A DNA stretch of 64,000 nucleotides from Streptomyces sp. B3I8 (GCF_030816915.1 NZ_JAUSYN010000002.1:6771501-6835500); one strand, 5' to 3'; positions 16,365-25,765 are shown, numbered from the stretch's first letter. A program made the numbers and translations. The notes: generated from the sequence alone by a model not told the origin.

Positions 16365-16475
16365 CAGGGAGCGCGGGGAACCGCGCGACAAGCCGCGGCG
16401 TACCGCCCTTTCGGGGTAATGGGGGCGGCGCCTCTCGCGGCAACGGGAAGGGTAGGGGCGGCGGGGGCGGAAATC
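16365..16475 (-). repeat. Streptomyces-type GC-rich intergenic repeat, copy 1
   Basis: Read on the minus strand this stretch contains GCCCCCGCCGCCCCTACCC followed by TTCCCGT, and later GCGCGGTTCCCCGCGC. The same two blocks in the same order and similar spacing occur at 34797-34892. Such elements are common between Streptomyces genes; here it lies in the 328-bp gap upstream of the YdiJ-like gene. No gene is seen in the gap. Confidence 0.7.
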
Positions 16476-16493
16476 CCCTGCGCAATCGACTCC

Positions 16494-16508
16494 TTTGCAC
16501 AGTGCAAA
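16494..16508. promoter_or_regulatory. Perfect 7-1-7 palindrome upstream of the YdiJ-like gene (putative operator)
   Basis: TTTGCACAGTGCAAA is an exact inverted repeat with a single central base, 49 bp before the ATG at 16557. Its left arm includes TTGCAC, which could serve as a -35 box. The symmetry suggests a dimeric repressor (GntR, TetR or MarR class possible). No cognate regulator is adjacent. Confidence 0.55.
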
Positions 16509-16556
16509 ACCGGGTACCCGCACCGCCGTGAGCCACCCAACCCTGCGGGAGCGAAC

Positions 16557-19500
16557 ATGGCCGATGTTCCGGTGACCCAGCTCGAGGCCGCTCTTCGCGC
16601 CGAGACGGACGCCGAGGTCCGCTTCGACGCCGGCAGCCGCGGCGCCTACGCCACCGACGGTTCCAACTACCGCCAGGTCCCACTCGGCGTCGTCGTCCCC
16701 CGCAGCGTCGAGGACGGCGCCCGCGCCGTCGAGGTGTGCGCACGCTTCCGCGCCCCCGTCCTCTCCCGCGGCGGCGGCACCAGTCTGGCCGGCCAGTGCA
16801 CCAACGCCGCCGTCGTCGTCGACTGGACCAAGTACTGCGACGCCCTGGTCTCCGTCGACCCGGAGGCCCGTACCTGCGTCGTCGAACCCGGCATCGTCCT
16901 GGACGAACTCAACCGCCGACTCGCCGAGCACAAGCTGCAGTTCGGGCCGAAGCCGTCCACGCACAGCCACTGCGCGCTCGGCGGCATGATCGGCAACAAC
17001 TCCTGCGGCGCCTCCGCACAGGCGTACGGCAAGACCGTCGACAACGTGCGCCGGCTGGAGGTCCTCACCTACGACGGCGTCCGGATGTGGGTCAGCCCCA
17101 CCTCGCCGGAGGAGCGCGCCGCGATCGCCGCCGCCGGCGGCCGCCGCGCCGAGATCTACGACGGCCTGGACCGCCTCGTCACCGAGTACCTCGCCGACAT
17201 CCGCACCGGCTACCCGAAGATCCCGCGCCGCGTCTCCGGCTACAACCTCGACTCGCTGCTCCCCGAGAACGGCCTCGACGTCGCCCGCGCCCTCGTCGGC
17301 AGCGAGGGCACCCTGGTGACCGTACTGCGCGCCGAACTCGACCTGGTGCCGGTGCCCGCGTACCAGCCGCTGCTCGTCCTCGGCTACGACGACATCTGCC
17401 ATGCCGCCGACGACGTCACCCGCCTGCTGCGGCACTGCGAGCCCACCCAGTTGGAGGCGCTCGACGACCGCATGGCGCAGCTCATGCGCGAGGAGCACGC
17501 CCACGAGGAGTCCCTGCACGCCCTGCCCGAGGGCGGGAGCTGGCTGCTGCTGCAGTTCGCCGGCGACAGCCAGGACGACGTCGACCGGCAGGCGCACGAC
17601 CTGCTGCGCGCCCTCGGCCGCGACGAGAAGGACCCCCGGGTCGCCTTCTCCGACGACCCCGAGCGCGAGCAGCGCATGCTCAAGGCCCGGGAGGCCGGAC
17701 TCGGCGTCACCGCCCGCCCGCCGGACGGCCGGGAGACCTGGGAGGGCTGGGAGGACTCCGCCGTCCCGCCCGAACGCCTCGGCGACTACCTCCGTGACCT
17801 GAAGAAGCTGTTCGAGGAGTTCGACTACGACCACCCGTCCGTGTACGGGCACTTCGGGCAGGGCTGCGTGCACACCCGGATCCCGTTCGAACTGAAGACC
17901 GCCGAGGGCATCGCCGTCTTCCGGCGGTTCCTGGAACGCGCCGCCGACCTCGTCGCCTCCTACGGCGGCTCCCTCTCCGGCGAGCACGGCGACGGCCAGT
18001 CCCGCGGCGAGCTGCTCACCCGGATGTTCGGCCGGCGGCTGGTGGGCGCCTTCGGCGAGCTCAAGGCGCTGTTCGACCCGGAGAACCGGATGAACCCGGG
18101 CAAGGTCGTCCACCCGAATCCCGTCGACGGACAGCTGCGCCTCGGCGCCTCCTGGACGCCGATGACCCCGGAGACCCACTTCGGCTATCCGGAGGACGAG
18201 CACTCCTTCAGCCGCGCGGTGATGCGCTGCGTCGGCATCGGCAACTGCCGTGGCCACGAGGGCGGCGTGATGTGCCCCTCGTACCGGGCCACCAAGGAGG
18301 AGGAGCACTCCACCCGCGGCCGCTCCCGGCTGCTGTTCGAGATGCTCGACGGGCACGCCGACTCCGCCGTCAAGGACGGCTGGCGCTCCACCGAGGTCAA
18401 GGACGCCCTCGATCTCTGCCTGGCCTGCAAGGGCTGCAAGTCGGACTGCCCCACGGGGGTGGACATGGCCACCTACAAGGCCGAGTTCCTCGCCCACCAC
18501 TACGACGGCCGGCTCCGTCCGCCCGCCCATTACTCCATGGGCTGGATGCCGGTGTGGGCCAGGCTCTCCCGGATCGCGCCCTCGCTGGTCAATACCGCGC
18601 TCCAGGCGCCCGTACTGAGCCGGGCGGGCAAATGGGTGGCCGGGGTGGACAAGGCACGGCAGGCCCCCGTCTTCGCCGAGCGGTCCTTCCTGCAGTGGTG
18701 GCGGGAGGAGGGGAAGCACGACGCCTCCCTCGCCGGCGCGCCGGATCCCGCCGACCCACGGACAGTGATGTTGTGGCCCGACACCTCCAGCACCTACTTC
18801 CACCCCGCGATCGCGACCTCCGCGGTACGGGTCCTGCGCGACGCCGGTTTCCGCGTCGCCGTGCCGGAACGACCCGTGTGCTGCGGGCTGACCTGGATCT
18901 CCACCGGCCAGCTCACCGTCGCCAAGAAGGTGCTGCGCCGCACCCTGGACACCCTGAAGCCGTACCTGGAGGCCGGCACCCCGATCATCGGGCTGGAACC
19001 CTCCTGCACCGCCGTCTTCCGCTCCGACGCACCCGAGCTGATGCCCGCCGACCAGGACGTGCGACGGCTCGCCGGCCAGGTGCGGACCTTCGCCGAGCAG
19101 CTCGTCCACCACGCCCCCGAGGACTGGGAGCCGCCTCGGCTGTCCCGGCGGGCGACCGTACAGACGCACTGCCACCAGCACGCGATCATGAAGTTCGACG
19201 CCGACCGCGAGCTGATGCGCCGCGCCCACCTGGACGCCGACGTGCTCGACGAGGGCTGCTGCGGACTGGCCGGAAACTTCGGCTTCGAACGCGGCCACCA
19301 CGAGGTCTCCATGGCTGTTGCGGAACAGGGCGTGCTGCCCGCCGTCCGCGCGGCCGCTCCCGACAGCGTGCTGCTCGCCGACGGATTCAGCTGCCGCACC
19401 CAGATCGAGCAGGGCGACACCGGGCGTCGCGCCCTGCACCTGGCCGAGGTGCTCGCCCTCGGGCTCGGTCAGGACAACCTGCCGACCGAACACCCCGAAC

Positions 19501-19634
19501 GCCTGGCCGACCGCCCGGCCGGCCCCTCCCGCACCGCCCGCTGGGCGGCCACCGCGGGCGCCGCCGCCGTCACCGCCACGGCCGCCGCGGCGGCGGGCCG
19601 CGGCGCCGTACGCCGGCTGACGCGCCGGGGCTGA
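16557..19634 (+). CDS. YdiJ-like FAD-linked oxidase / Fe-S oxidoreductase fusion
   Basis: A 1025-aa protein matching the E. coli YdiJ architecture (about 1018 aa). The N-terminal half is a GlcD-type FAD-binding domain with SRGGGTSLAGQ, GGMIGNNSCGA and GSEGTLVTV. The C-terminal half is a GlpC/CCG-type Fe-S domain. One cluster set is CLACKGCKSDCP (Cys621, 624, 627, 631); another is near MRCVGIGNC and MCPSYR. CCG-type motifs include PVCCGLTWIS and DEGCCGLAGNFG. The likely reaction is oxidation of a 2-hydroxyacid (D-lactate or D-2-hydroxyglutarate type) with electrons to the respiratory chain. The last 35 residues are an Ala-rich hydrophobic stretch ending RRLTRRG, perhaps a membrane tail. ATG 16557 has a GGGAG site; a perfect palindrome lies just upstream. 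Confidence 0.85.
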   Translation: MADVPVTQLEAALRAETDAEVRFDAGSRGAYATDGSNYRQVPLGVVVPRSVEDGARAVEVCARFRAPVLSRGGGTSLAGQCTNAAVVVDWTKYCDALVSVDPEARTCVVEPGIVLDELNRRLAEHKLQFGPKPSTHSHCALGGMIGNNSCGASAQAYGKTVDNVRRLEVLTYDGVRMWVSPTSPEERAAIAAAGGRRAEIYDGLDRLVTEYLADIRTGYPKIPRRVSGYNLDSLLPENGLDVARALVGSEGTLVTVLRAELDLVPVPAYQPLLVLGYDDICHAADDVTRLLRHCEPTQLEALDDRMAQLMREEHAHEESLHALPEGGSWLLLQFAGDSQDDVDRQAHDLLRALGRDEKDPRVAFSDDPEREQRMLKAREAGLGVTARPPDGRETWEGWEDSAVPPERLGDYLRDLKKLFEEFDYDHPSVYGHFGQGCVHTRIPFELKTAEGIAVFRRFLERAADLVASYGGSLSGEHGDGQSRGELLTRMFGRRLVGAFGELKALFDPENRMNPGKVVHPNPVDGQLRLGASWTPMTPETHFGYPEDEHSFSRAVMRCVGIGNCRGHEGGVMCPSYRATKEEEHSTRGRSRLLFEMLDGHADSAVKDGWRSTEVKDALDLCLACKGCKSDCPTGVDMATYKAEFLAHHYDGRLRPPAHYSMGWMPVWARLSRIAPSLVNTALQAPVLSRAGKWVAGVDKARQAPVFAERSFLQWWREEGKHDASLAGAPDPADPRTVMLWPDTSSTYFHPAIATSAVRVLRDAGFRVAVPERPVCCGLTWISTGQLTVAKKVLRRTLDTLKPYLEAGTPIIGLEPSCTAVFRSDAPELMPADQDVRRLAGQVRTFAEQLVHHAPEDWEPPRLSRRATVQTHCHQHAIMKFDADRELMRRAHLDADVLDEGCCGLAGNFGFERGHHEVSMAVAEQGVLPAVRAAAPDSVLLADGFSCRTQIEQGDTGRRALHLAEVLALGLGQDNLPTEHPERLADRPAGPSRTARWAATAGAAAVTATAAAAAGRGAVRRLTRRG

Positions 19635-19754
19635 CGCACGGCGCCGGGCTGGCCGGCACGCGTGACAGCGCCCGGCAGCGGGGTAACCGGGTGCGGACCG
19701 GCCTCCCGGCCCTCACCTCGAGTCAACTGCGAACTCCACGGAAAGGTCCCGAAC

Positions 19755-21581
19755 ATGTCGTCGAAGAAGGTCTCCGACTACGTCCTCGAGCGGCTGCGCG
19801 AGTGGGAGGTCGAACACGTCTTCGCCTACCCGGGCGACGGCATCAACGGCCTCCTCGCCGCCTGGGGACGCGCCGACAACCACCCCCGGTTCGTACAGGC
19901 CCGGCACGAGGAGATGGCCGCCTTCGAGGCGGTCGGCTACGCCAAGTTCTCCGGCAAGGTCGGCGTCTGCGCCGCCACCTCCGGACCCGGCGCGATCCAC
20001 CTGCTCAACGGGCTGTACGACGCCAAGCTCGACCACGTGCCCGTGGTCGCCCTCGTCGGCCAGACCAACCGCAGTGCCATGGGCGGCTCGTACCAGCAGG
20101 AGGTCGACCTGGTCAGCCTCTACAAGGACGTCGCCTCCGACTTCTGCGAGATGGTGACCGTCCCCGAGCAGCTTCCCAACGTGCTCGACCGCGCGATGCG
20201 CACCGCCATGGCCCGCCGCTCGGTCACCGCCGTCATCATCCCCGCCGACGTGCAGGAACTGGACTACTCGCCGCCGGAGCACGCCTTCAAGATGGTGCCC
20301 TCCAGCCTGGGCATGACCCACTACGCGCCGGTGCCCGCCGAGGCCGACATCGAGCGCGCCGCCGAAGTGCTCAACGCGGGCAGCAAGGTCGCCGTCCTGA
20401 TCGGCCAGGGCGCCCGCGGGGCCCGCCAGGAGGTCATGGAGGTCGCCGAGCGGCTCGGCGCCGGCGTCGCCAAGGCGCTGCTCGGCAAGGACGCCCTCGA
20501 CGACGACCTGCCCTACGTCACCGGCTCCATCGGACTGCTGGGCACCCGGCCCTCGTACGAGCTGATGCAGGAGTGCGACACCCTCCTCGTCATCGGCTCC
20601 AGCTTCCCGTACACCCAGTTCATGCCCGAGTTCGGTCAGGCGCGGGCGGTGCAGATCGACATCGACCCGCACATGATCGGCCTGCGCTACCCCTTCGAGG
20701 TCAACCTCGTCGGCGACGCCCGCGAGACCCTGCGCCGGCTCCTGCCGCACCTGGACGGAGCCAAGGACAACTCCTGGCGCAAGAAGATCGAGAAGGGCAC
20801 CGCCCGCTGGTGGGAGGTGATGCAGCGGCGCGCCGCCGTGGACGCCGAACCGATCAACCCCGAGTACGTCGCCCACGCCCTGAACGAACTGCTGCCCGAG
20901 AACGTCATCCTGGCCGCCGACTCCGGCTCCGCCGCCAACTGGTACGCCCGCCACCTGCGGCTGCGCGGCGAGATGCGCGGCTCGCTCTCCGGCACCCTCG
21001 CCACCATGGGCCCCGGCGTCCCGTACGTCATCGGCGCCAAGTTCGCCCACGGCGACCGGCCCGCGATCGCGCTGGTCGGCGACGGGGCGATGCAGATGAA
21101 CGGCATGGCCGAGCTGATCACCGTCGCCAAGTACTGGCAGCAGTGGGAGGACCCGCGCCTCATCGTCGCCGTCCTGAACAACCAGGACCTCAACCAGGTC
21201 ACCTGGGAGATGCGGGCCATGTCCGGCGCCCCGCAGTTCCTGCCCTCGCAGTCTCTCCCCGACGTCGCCTACGCCGACTTCGCCCGCTCGGTCGGCCTGA
21301 ACGGCATGCGGGTGGAGAAGCCCGGTGACGTCCAGGCCGCCTGGCAGGCCGCGCTCGCCTCCGACCGGCCGTTCGTCCTCGACTTCGTCACCGACCCCGC
21401 CGTGCCGCCGATCCCGCCGCACGCCTCCCTCGACCAGATCGAAGCCGCCGCCACGTCCATCCTCAAGGGCGACAGCGACCGGGCGGGCATGGTCCGGCAG
21501 GGCTTCAAGGCCAAGGTGCAGGAGATGCTGCCCGGCGGCCGGGACCGCGCGGACCGGCCCGGCACGGAGAACGGCAAGTGA
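19755..21581 (+). CDS. Pyruvate oxidase-like thiamine-diphosphate enzyme
   Basis: A 608-aa three-domain ThDP enzyme of the PoxB/acetolactate-synthase family. The N-terminal domain has FAYPGDGINGLL and the catalytic Glu in ARHEEMAAF (Glu52). The central domain holds VLIGQGARGA, and the C-terminal domain has the ThDP/Mg motif GDGAMQMN (442-449). PoxB enzymes convert pyruvate to acetate and CO2, reducing flavin or quinone; the C-terminal membrane-binding tail of E. coli PoxB is not evident. Pyruvate decarboxylase or another 2-oxoacid enzyme is possible. It is 120 bp downstream of the YdiJ-like gene on the same strand and about 100 bp upstream of the GH15 gene, possibly co-transcribed. The ATG is preceded by GAAAGG. 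Confidence 0.8.
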   Translation: MSSKKVSDYVLERLREWEVEHVFAYPGDGINGLLAAWGRADNHPRFVQARHEEMAAFEAVGYAKFSGKVGVCAATSGPGAIHLLNGLYDAKLDHVPVVALVGQTNRSAMGGSYQQEVDLVSLYKDVASDFCEMVTVPEQLPNVLDRAMRTAMARRSVTAVIIPADVQELDYSPPEHAFKMVPSSLGMTHYAPVPAEADIERAAEVLNAGSKVAVLIGQGARGARQEVMEVAERLGAGVAKALLGKDALDDDLPYVTGSIGLLGTRPSYELMQECDTLLVIGSSFPYTQFMPEFGQARAVQIDIDPHMIGLRYPFEVNLVGDARETLRRLLPHLDGAKDNSWRKKIEKGTARWWEVMQRRAAVDAEPINPEYVAHALNELLPENVILAADSGSAANWYARHLRLRGEMRGSLSGTLATMGPGVPYVIGAKFAHGDRPAIALVGDGAMQMNGMAELITVAKYWQQWEDPRLIVAVLNNQDLNQVTWEMRAMSGAPQFLPSQSLPDVAYADFARSVGLNGMRVEKPGDVQAAWQAALASDRPFVLDFVTDPAVPPIPPHASLDQIEAAATSILKGDSDRAGMVRQGFKAKVQEMLPGGRDRADRPGTENGK

Positions 21582-21684
21582 CGCACCGGCACCCGCGACC
21601 CCACCCGTACCCCCACCGGGCCGACCGGCGGCATCCGGCCGGCCCGGCCCGTTGGACGGCCCGCCGGACGGAAGGCCGGACAGC

Positions 21685-23457
21685 ATGAGCACGAAGGACA
21701 CCCGGCCGGCCGGGCCGGGCGGCCCGTTCCCCCCGCACGCGCTGCACGACTACGCGCTGCTGGCCGACGGGGAACGGGGCGCGCTGATCGGACCGGACGG
21801 CGCCATCGGCTGGTTGTGCGCGCCCTGCTGGCACGACGGTGCCGTCCTCGCCGACCTCATCGGCGGCCGTGGCGTGTACGCCGTCAGCCCGCGCGACACC
21901 TACGTCTTCGGCGGTTACTACGAGGAGGGCACCCTCATCTGGCGCAGCCGCTGGGTGACCGTCGACGGCATCGTCGAGTGCCGCGAGGCCCTTGCCTTCC
22001 CCGGCGATCCCGAACGGCTCCTCCTGCTGCGGCAGCTCCGGGCCGTCGACAACCCGGCCCGGCTCTCGGTCGTCCTCGATCCGCACGCCGACTACGGCCG
22101 CGCGCCGCTGGAGCCCGTACGGCGATCCGGGCCCGGCGTGTGGGAGCTGCGCACCGGCGGTCTCCACCTGCGTTGGCAGGGACCCCCGTCCGCCGTGCCG
22201 GGCGAGGACGGCCTCACCGCACAGGTGGAACTGGGGGAGGGGGAGCGGCTCGACCTGGTCCTGGAATGCTCCGGTTCCCCGCTGCCCCGGGTGCTGCCCC
22301 GCGCCGGGGACCTGTGGCGCACCACCGAGGACGCCTGGCGGCGGGCCGTGCCGGCACTGGAGAACACCCTCGCGCCCGGCGACGCCCGCCGTGCCTACGC
22401 CGTGCTGCGCGGGCTGACCACACGCGGCGGCGGCATGGTCGCCGCGGCCACCACCAGTCTGCCGGAGCGGGCCGAGGAGGGCCGCAACTACGACTACCGG
22501 TACGTGTGGATCCGCGACCAGAGTTACGCCGGGCAGGCCGCGGCCGCTGCCGGGGCGCCCGAACTCCTCGACGACGCCGTCCGGTTCGTCGGCGAAAGGC
22601 TCCACGAGGACGGGCCCGGCCTGGCCCCCGCCTACACCGTGCACGGCGCCCCCGTGCCCGACCAGCAGGACCTCGATCTGCCGGGCTACCCGGGCGGGTT
22701 CGACCGGATCGGCAACCAGGTGCGCACCCAGTTCCAGCTCGACGGCTTCGGCGAGGCGCTGCTGCTGTTCGCCGCCGCCGCCCGACTGAGGCGGCTCGAC
22801 GACACCGGCTGGAAGGCCGTCGACCTCGCCGTCCGCGCCGTCGCCGAACGGTGGCGGGAACCCGACGCGGGCATCTGGGAACTGGACGAACGCCGGTGGA
22901 CCCACTCCCGGCTGAGCTGCGTCGCGGGACTGCGGGCCGTCGCCGGCGCGGCCCCCCGCCACCCGCTGGCCGGCACCTGCACCCGGCTCGCCGACACGAT
23001 CCTGGCCGCCACCGCCGCCACCAGTGTCCATCCGGACGGCCACTGGCAGCGCTCGCCCGAGGACCCGCACGTGGACGCCGCGCTGTTGCTGCCCGCCGTG
23101 CGCGGCGCGCTGCCGGCCGAGGACCCGCGCACCCGAGCCACCCTGGAGGCGTGCCGCCGCGATCTGACCCAGGACCACTTCGTCTACCGCTTCCGGCACG
23201 ACGACAGACCGTTGGAGGAGGCGGAGGGCGCCTTTGTGCTGTGCGGTTTCGTCATGGCCCTGGCCGAGCACCGGCAGGGCCGCCGGGCCTCGGCGTACCG
23301 CTGGTTCGAACGCAACCGGGGTGCCTGCGGCGCCTCGGGCCTCTACGCAGAGGAGTTCGACGTCGCCCAGCGCCAACTGAGGGGCAACCTGCCGCAGGCG
23401 TTCGTGCACGCCCTGCTGCTGGAGTCGGCGGCCCGGCTGGACGGGCCGCCTGGGTGA
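21685..23457 (+). CDS. Glycoside hydrolase family 15 protein (glucoamylase/trehalase-like)
   Basis: A 590-aa cytoplasmic protein (no signal peptide) with the GH15 layout. The N-terminal beta-sandwich begins HDYALLADGERGALIGPDGAIGWLCAP. The (alpha/alpha)6 catalytic barrel contains RNYDYRYVWIRD, the family signature, and late LYAEEFDVAQRQLRGNLPQAF with the second acidic region. Actinomycete members include acid trehalases and glucoamylases, so hydrolysis of trehalose or alpha-glucan end residues is likely. This fits with the GlgE cluster 4 kb downstream. ATG 21685 has GGAAGG about 10 nt upstream. Confidence 0.85.
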   Translation: MSTKDTRPAGPGGPFPPHALHDYALLADGERGALIGPDGAIGWLCAPCWHDGAVLADLIGGRGVYAVSPRDTYVFGGYYEEGTLIWRSRWVTVDGIVECREALAFPGDPERLLLLRQLRAVDNPARLSVVLDPHADYGRAPLEPVRRSGPGVWELRTGGLHLRWQGPPSAVPGEDGLTAQVELGEGERLDLVLECSGSPLPRVLPRAGDLWRTTEDAWRRAVPALENTLAPGDARRAYAVLRGLTTRGGGMVAAATTSLPERAEEGRNYDYRYVWIRDQSYAGQAAAAAGAPELLDDAVRFVGERLHEDGPGLAPAYTVHGAPVPDQQDLDLPGYPGGFDRIGNQVRTQFQLDGFGEALLLFAAAARLRRLDDTGWKAVDLAVRAVAERWREPDAGIWELDERRWTHSRLSCVAGLRAVAGAAPRHPLAGTCTRLADTILAATAATSVHPDGHWQRSPEDPHVDAALLLPAVRGALPAEDPRTRATLEACRRDLTQDHFVYRFRHDDRPLEEAEGAFVLCGFVMALAEHRQGRRASAYRWFERNRGACGASGLYAEEFDVAQRQLRGNLPQAFVHALLLESAARLDGPPG

Positions 23458-23488
23458 CGCGGGATGCGCCCCGGTCACCACGGACGGA

Positions 23489-23530
23489 GGGTCACGACCG
23501 AAGGGGCACGACCGAAGGGGCACGACCCGA
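23489..23530. repeat. 14-bp tandem repeat, three units plus a partial
   Basis: The unit GGGGCACGACCGAA occurs at 23503-23516, with near copies at 23489-23502 and 23517-23530 and a degenerate fourth start after it. It lies between the GH15 gene and the stop of the decayed SDR gene. Confidence 0.85.
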
Positions 23531-23533
23531 GGA

Positions 23534-23898
23534 TCACGGCAGCGGGGCCCCGCCCGTCGCGTTGACGATCTCCGCGCTGGTGAACGACGCCCGGCCGAGA
23601 CGGCGCCCGCCTATGTCTTCCTGGCGCGGAAACGAGACGGCGCCCGCTTGCCGAACTCCCGGGTGTCCGGGAGCGTGGCCCAGATCAGCGGCGTCCACAC
23701 CGGACCCGGGGCCACCGCGTTCACCGGACGCCCTTCTCCGCCGGCATCCGCGCCAGGCCCTGGGTGAAGGTGACGATGCCGCCCTTCGTGGTCGCGTAGT
23801 CCAGCAGATGCGGACTGGGCTTGTACGCCTGCGCGGACACGGAGTCGATGATGCTGCCGCCCTCGGGGATGTGCGGCAGCGCGAACACGTCGTACCCG
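23534..23898 (-). pseudogene. Decayed short-chain dehydrogenase/reductase
   Basis: Minus-strand reading in changing frames recovers pieces of a classical SDR. LPHIPEGGSII, SPHLLDYATTKGGIVTFTQGLA and AEKGVR come in one frame, which meets a TGA at 23721-23723. VNAVAPGPVWTPLIWATLPDTREFGK follows in a second frame. RASFTSAEIVNATGGAPLP to the stop at 23534 is in a third. The YxxxK catalytic pair (DYATTK) is present, but the NAD-binding TGxxxGxG half is missing and there are at least two frame changes. Between the second and third pieces the expected AYVFLA strand is found on the opposite strand (about 23608-23625), showing a small inversion. Confidence 0.8.
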
Positions 23899-23978
23899 GG
23901 GGACCGCGCTTCCCGCGGCGCGGGCCGAGTGACCGGCGGAGGGCGGGAGTACGCCCGCGTACACGTGGGGTGTGCGTC

Positions 23979-24803
23979 TCATCCGGCCAGCGGCAGTCCC
24001 GGACCCTCGGCGAGCACCGCACGGACCTCGTCGATCACCGTGCCGTCCACCGGCAGCATCAGATGACCCACCCCGTGCACCCGCACGTTGCGCACCCGCA
24101 GGTCGGGATGGTCGAGCCGGCCCCGGCTGGTGGGGATCACGGCCTCGTCCAGGTCGCTGTAGAAGGACACGAACCGCGTGCGGCAGCCTCGGCACGGCTC
24201 GTCCAGCTCGGCCAGCAGCGCGCTGCCGGGCCGCAAATGACGCAGGAAGGGATGCGGAATGCCCCACAGCGCCATCGCGGTGCCGCCGTGCGGGGTGCCG
24301 AGGGTGATCGCGAGCGGGACATGGGCGTCACCGCCGAGCCGCTGCACGTAGTAACGGACCACCAGACCGCCCAGGCTGTGCCCGACCAGGCACACCGGCC
24401 TGCCGCCCGCCTGCCGCCGCACCCGCTCCACCTGTTCGCCCAGCAGCCGGGCGGCCTCGGGGATGTCGGGGTTGAAGGCGTTGTACGTCGCCATGAAGCA
24501 CGGCCCGGCACCACTGTCGCTCAGGGCCCGGCGCAGTCGGGTGAAGATCGACGAGCGGTCCGCCAGCCCGTGCACGAACAGCACCGGCAGGCCGTTCTCG
24601 TCGGCGCAGTCCAGCTCCTCCAGCCGTGCGTCGTCGCCGCCCAGCCACGAGGTGAGGCCGCGCACCCCCTGCAGGGTCAGCTCCCACGGCAGACCGGCCA
24701 GCCGCACGTACGCCCATCCGGTCTCCAGTGCGGCACCGCGCAACGCCATCAGTGAGGCGACGACGACACGCGCTCTCATCAGATCCAGGCCCGTGATGCT
24801 CAT
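23979..24803 (-). CDS. Triacylglycerol lipase / esterase-like alpha/beta hydrolase
   Basis: A 274-aa alpha/beta hydrolase with LPVLFVHGLADRSSIF, the lipase box GHSLGG (nucleophile Ser), SDLDEAVIP (acid) and GVGHLMLP (His), in catalytic order. It resembles actinomycete class-2 lipases/PGAP1-like esterases. The N-terminus has a mildly hydrophobic stretch but no clear signal peptide, so it may be cytoplasmic or membrane-associated. ATG 24803 lies 11 nt after a GGAGG. The frame runs further upstream into a shadow of the BrkB gene. The substrate is unknown. Confidence 0.8.
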   Translation of the reverse strand: MSITGLDLMRARVVVASLMALRGAALETGWAYVRLAGLPWELTLQGVRGLTSWLGGDDARLEELDCADENGLPVLFVHGLADRSSIFTRLRRALSDSGAGPCFMATYNAFNPDIPEAARLLGEQVERVRRQAGGRPVCLVGHSLGGLVVRYYVQRLGGDAHVPLAITLGTPHGGTAMALWGIPHPFLRHLRPGSALLAELDEPCRGCRTRFVSFYSDLDEAVIPTSRGRLDHPDLRVRNVRVHGVGHLMLPVDGTVIDEVRAVLAEGPGLPLAG

Positions 24804-24949
24804 GTGCGGGTCGACCTCCGTCCGGCGCGTCGCCCGGTCTCCCGAAAACCCGCGCCCTCGGCCGAATCCAGGACCCTCGAGTACCCCGGCCGCCCCGCAC
24901 GAACCCGCGGTCCCCGATCGGCGCGACCTCCGACCCGAGCGAACCCCGA

Positions 24950-25765
24950 TCAGCGACTGCCGTGCCTGCGCCCGGAGGCCGCCTCCGCCCGCCGGGAGAG
25001 CGTCCCCGCCACCCCCTCCCACACCATCCGCCCGAACACGGCGCCCCCGTACACCACGAACCCGACCCCCGCGAGCCACGACTCCACCACCAGTACGGTG
25101 CCGACCGCCCCGTAGCTCACCGCGTTGGTCACCACCAGCGGCGTGAAGACCAGGATCGAGAACAGCCGAAGCCCGGCCAGACACGCCACCGTCGTCAGGG
25201 CCCCCGGCAGCAGCTCCCGCCGGCGCACCTGGTGTCCCAGCAGGAACCACGGCCCCCACCAGAAGAACAGCAGCCCCGTTCCCGCGCTGAGCGCGATCCG
25301 GTACGAGCCCTCCAGCACCGTCCGCGACTGCACCTGGAGGTACAGGTACGCCATCAGCACCACCAGCCAGACCAACTGCCGCCACACCCGGTGCCAGGGC
25401 CCCGGCGGCAGCCCCCAGATCCTCTCGTAGCCGTTCTGCACGCTGGCCGCGAACGACAGCCCGAACACGGCCAGCAGCACCCCGCCCCACACGCTGGTCG
25501 TCCCCACCACCCGGCTCGGCGGGGTGAACACCCGGCCGACCGCGCCGGCGGACCGGCCGGACAGCCCCATGCCGTCCACCAGCCACAGCGCGAACCCTCC
25601 GTGCCGCAACGGATCCGCCGCGGCCACCACGATCAGCAGGGGAGCGAGGGTGACCAGCGCGAGGGTGGCGAACCCCATGGCGCGGTGCAGCAGTTCCAGT
25701 TCCTTGGCGCGCCGGTACAGCTCACCGAGCCACGACCGGTCGCTCGGTTCCCCGGACGGCTCCAT
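24950..25765 (-). CDS. YihY/BrkB-family integral membrane protein
   Basis: A 271-aa membrane protein with five to six hydrophobic segments: FATLALVTLAPLLIVVAA, TSVWGGVLLAVFGLSFAAS, LVWLVVLMAYLYLQV, LLFFWWGPWFLLG, and a final pair with VLVVESWLAGVGFVVYGG. The QNGYERIWGLPP segment after the second span is typical of YihY/BrkB proteins, whose role in bacteria is unsettled (envelope or transport). Start choice: ATG 25765 follows GGGAGGAG; in-frame GTG and ATG codons up to 25945 would only add a low-complexity Ser/Val/Thr-rich stretch. Confidence 0.75.
   Translation of the reverse strand: MEPSGEPSDRSWLGELYRRAKELELLHRAMGFATLALVTLAPLLIVVAAADPLRHGGFALWLVDGMGLSGRSAGAVGRVFTPPSRVVGTTSVWGGVLLAVFGLSFAASVQNGYERIWGLPPGPWHRVWRQLVWLVVLMAYLYLQVQSRTVLEGSYRIALSAGTGLLFFWWGPWFLLGHQVRRRELLPGALTTVACLAGLRLFSILVFTPLVVTNAVSYGAVGTVLVVESWLAGVGFVVYGGAVFGRMVWEGVAGTLSRRAEAASGRRHGSR

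Noticed and set aside
16149..19493. Minus-strand open frame of 1114 codons across the YdiJ-like gene
   Set aside because: The plus-strand frame contains complete FAD and Fe-S motifs; the antisense frame has none and is a GC-bias shadow.
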